DNA from: Casuarina equisetifolia
Taxonomy: Eukaryota > Streptophyta > Magnoliopsida > Fagales > Casuarinaceae
NCBI GenBank assembly: GCA_028551475.1
Contig: CM052358.1
Coordinates: 1,056,501-1,120,500, forward strand
Length of the DNA: 64,000 nt
Direction of reading: 5' to 3'
Positions 63,869 through 64,000 of the stretch are shown piece after piece. Under the pieces are notes generated by a model that saw nothing but the letters and a program-made list of their open reading frames with translations, ran no database searches and was not told the origin of the DNA. A program made the translations under genes and the position numbers. Numbering within the stretch: the stretch's first letter is position 1; the number at the start of each line of letters is the position of its first letter.

Positions 63869-64000
63869 CTATTGCCTGTTGTTTTGATTCTGCCAGTATT
63901 CATTCTCCCACATTTGCACTAGTTTTATTGCCTTGTCATTTCTCTGATAAAGTTCTCGTAATGACGAAGGATCAAAGGGAGGAGGCATTGTGCATGGGGC
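63869..64000 (-). CDS. GT90/CAP10 glycosyltransferase, array copy E, C-terminal end only
   Basis: The last 43 codons and the stop (63869-63871) of a further array member; the rest lies beyond the right edge. In frame it reads APCTMPPPFDPSSLRELYQR and, after NDKAIKLV, QMWENEYWQ, matching the tail of copy D. It therefore belongs with D, not with the short-tailed A-C. Confidence 0.9.
   Translation of the reverse strand, partial: APCTMPPPFDPSSLRELYQRNDKAIKLVQMWENEYWQNQNNRQ

Overview
The window is nuclear DNA of a flowering plant, almost certainly a eudicot and possibly woody; the species cannot be fixed from the sequence. The evidence is AT-rich spacers, GT/AG introns that give exact reading-frame joins, and plant-only gene architectures: an ADF gene whose first exon codes only for ATG, an MCTP C2 protein, a telo-box leader and DUF239/neprosin. 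No prokaryotic, organellar or viral gene was seen.

Layout. (1) 1-3.5 kb, minus: 5' part of an MCTP (multiple C2 domain and transmembrane) gene, with a 1.6 kb intron in its leader. (2) 3.5-9.4 kb: AT-rich spacer with nothing recognisable. (3) 9.6-11.1 kb, plus: complete actin-depolymerizing factor gene (139 aa). (4) 15.76-29.78 kb, plus: 13-exon gene for the INTS11/CPSF73-II metallo-beta-lactamase/beta-CASP endonuclease. Its catalytic core is intact, but the frame closes at 539 aa against roughly 600-613 aa usual for the family. (5) 32.35-34.65 kb, minus: complete seven-exon neprosin-type (DUF4409/DUF239) gene (415 aa). (6) 41.9-64.0 kb, minus: head-to-tail array of five GT90/CAP10 (DUF821, rumi-like O-glycosyltransferase) genes. 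A to D are complete six-exon genes (479, 475, 475 and 502 aa); E runs off the right edge.

The most unusual feature is segmental shuffling in the middle of the window. A diverged block is present in four versions: 11.0-15.07, 29.77-35.06, 36.97-39.35 and 39.84-41.9 kb. The fullest order is ADF last exon, spacer, antisense GT90 last exon, spacer, antisense neprosin gene. Each version keeps a different subset, which leaves orphan exons and broken copies: an ADF exon 3 at 39.84 kb, GT90 exon 6 at 13.03 and 31.07 kb, and neprosin pieces at 14.98, 29.77 and 38.49 kb. The INTS11 gene lies between a neprosin exon-7 fragment on its left and a neprosin exon-4 fragment on its right. The right-hand fragment supplies its stop codon, so INTS11 appears to have been inserted into, or cut by, one of these duplicated blocks.

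The genes do not form a pathway: MCTP acts at membrane contacts and plasmodesmata, ADF on actin, INTS11 in RNA 3' processing, neprosin in secretion and GT90 in the Golgi. What links them is shared duplication history. In the GT90 array the tandem unit is about 5.0-6.3 kb and includes the intergenic DNA; A-C have lost the C-terminal tail that D and E keep. All exon joins are my own reading from splice consensus and frame, not from transcripts.
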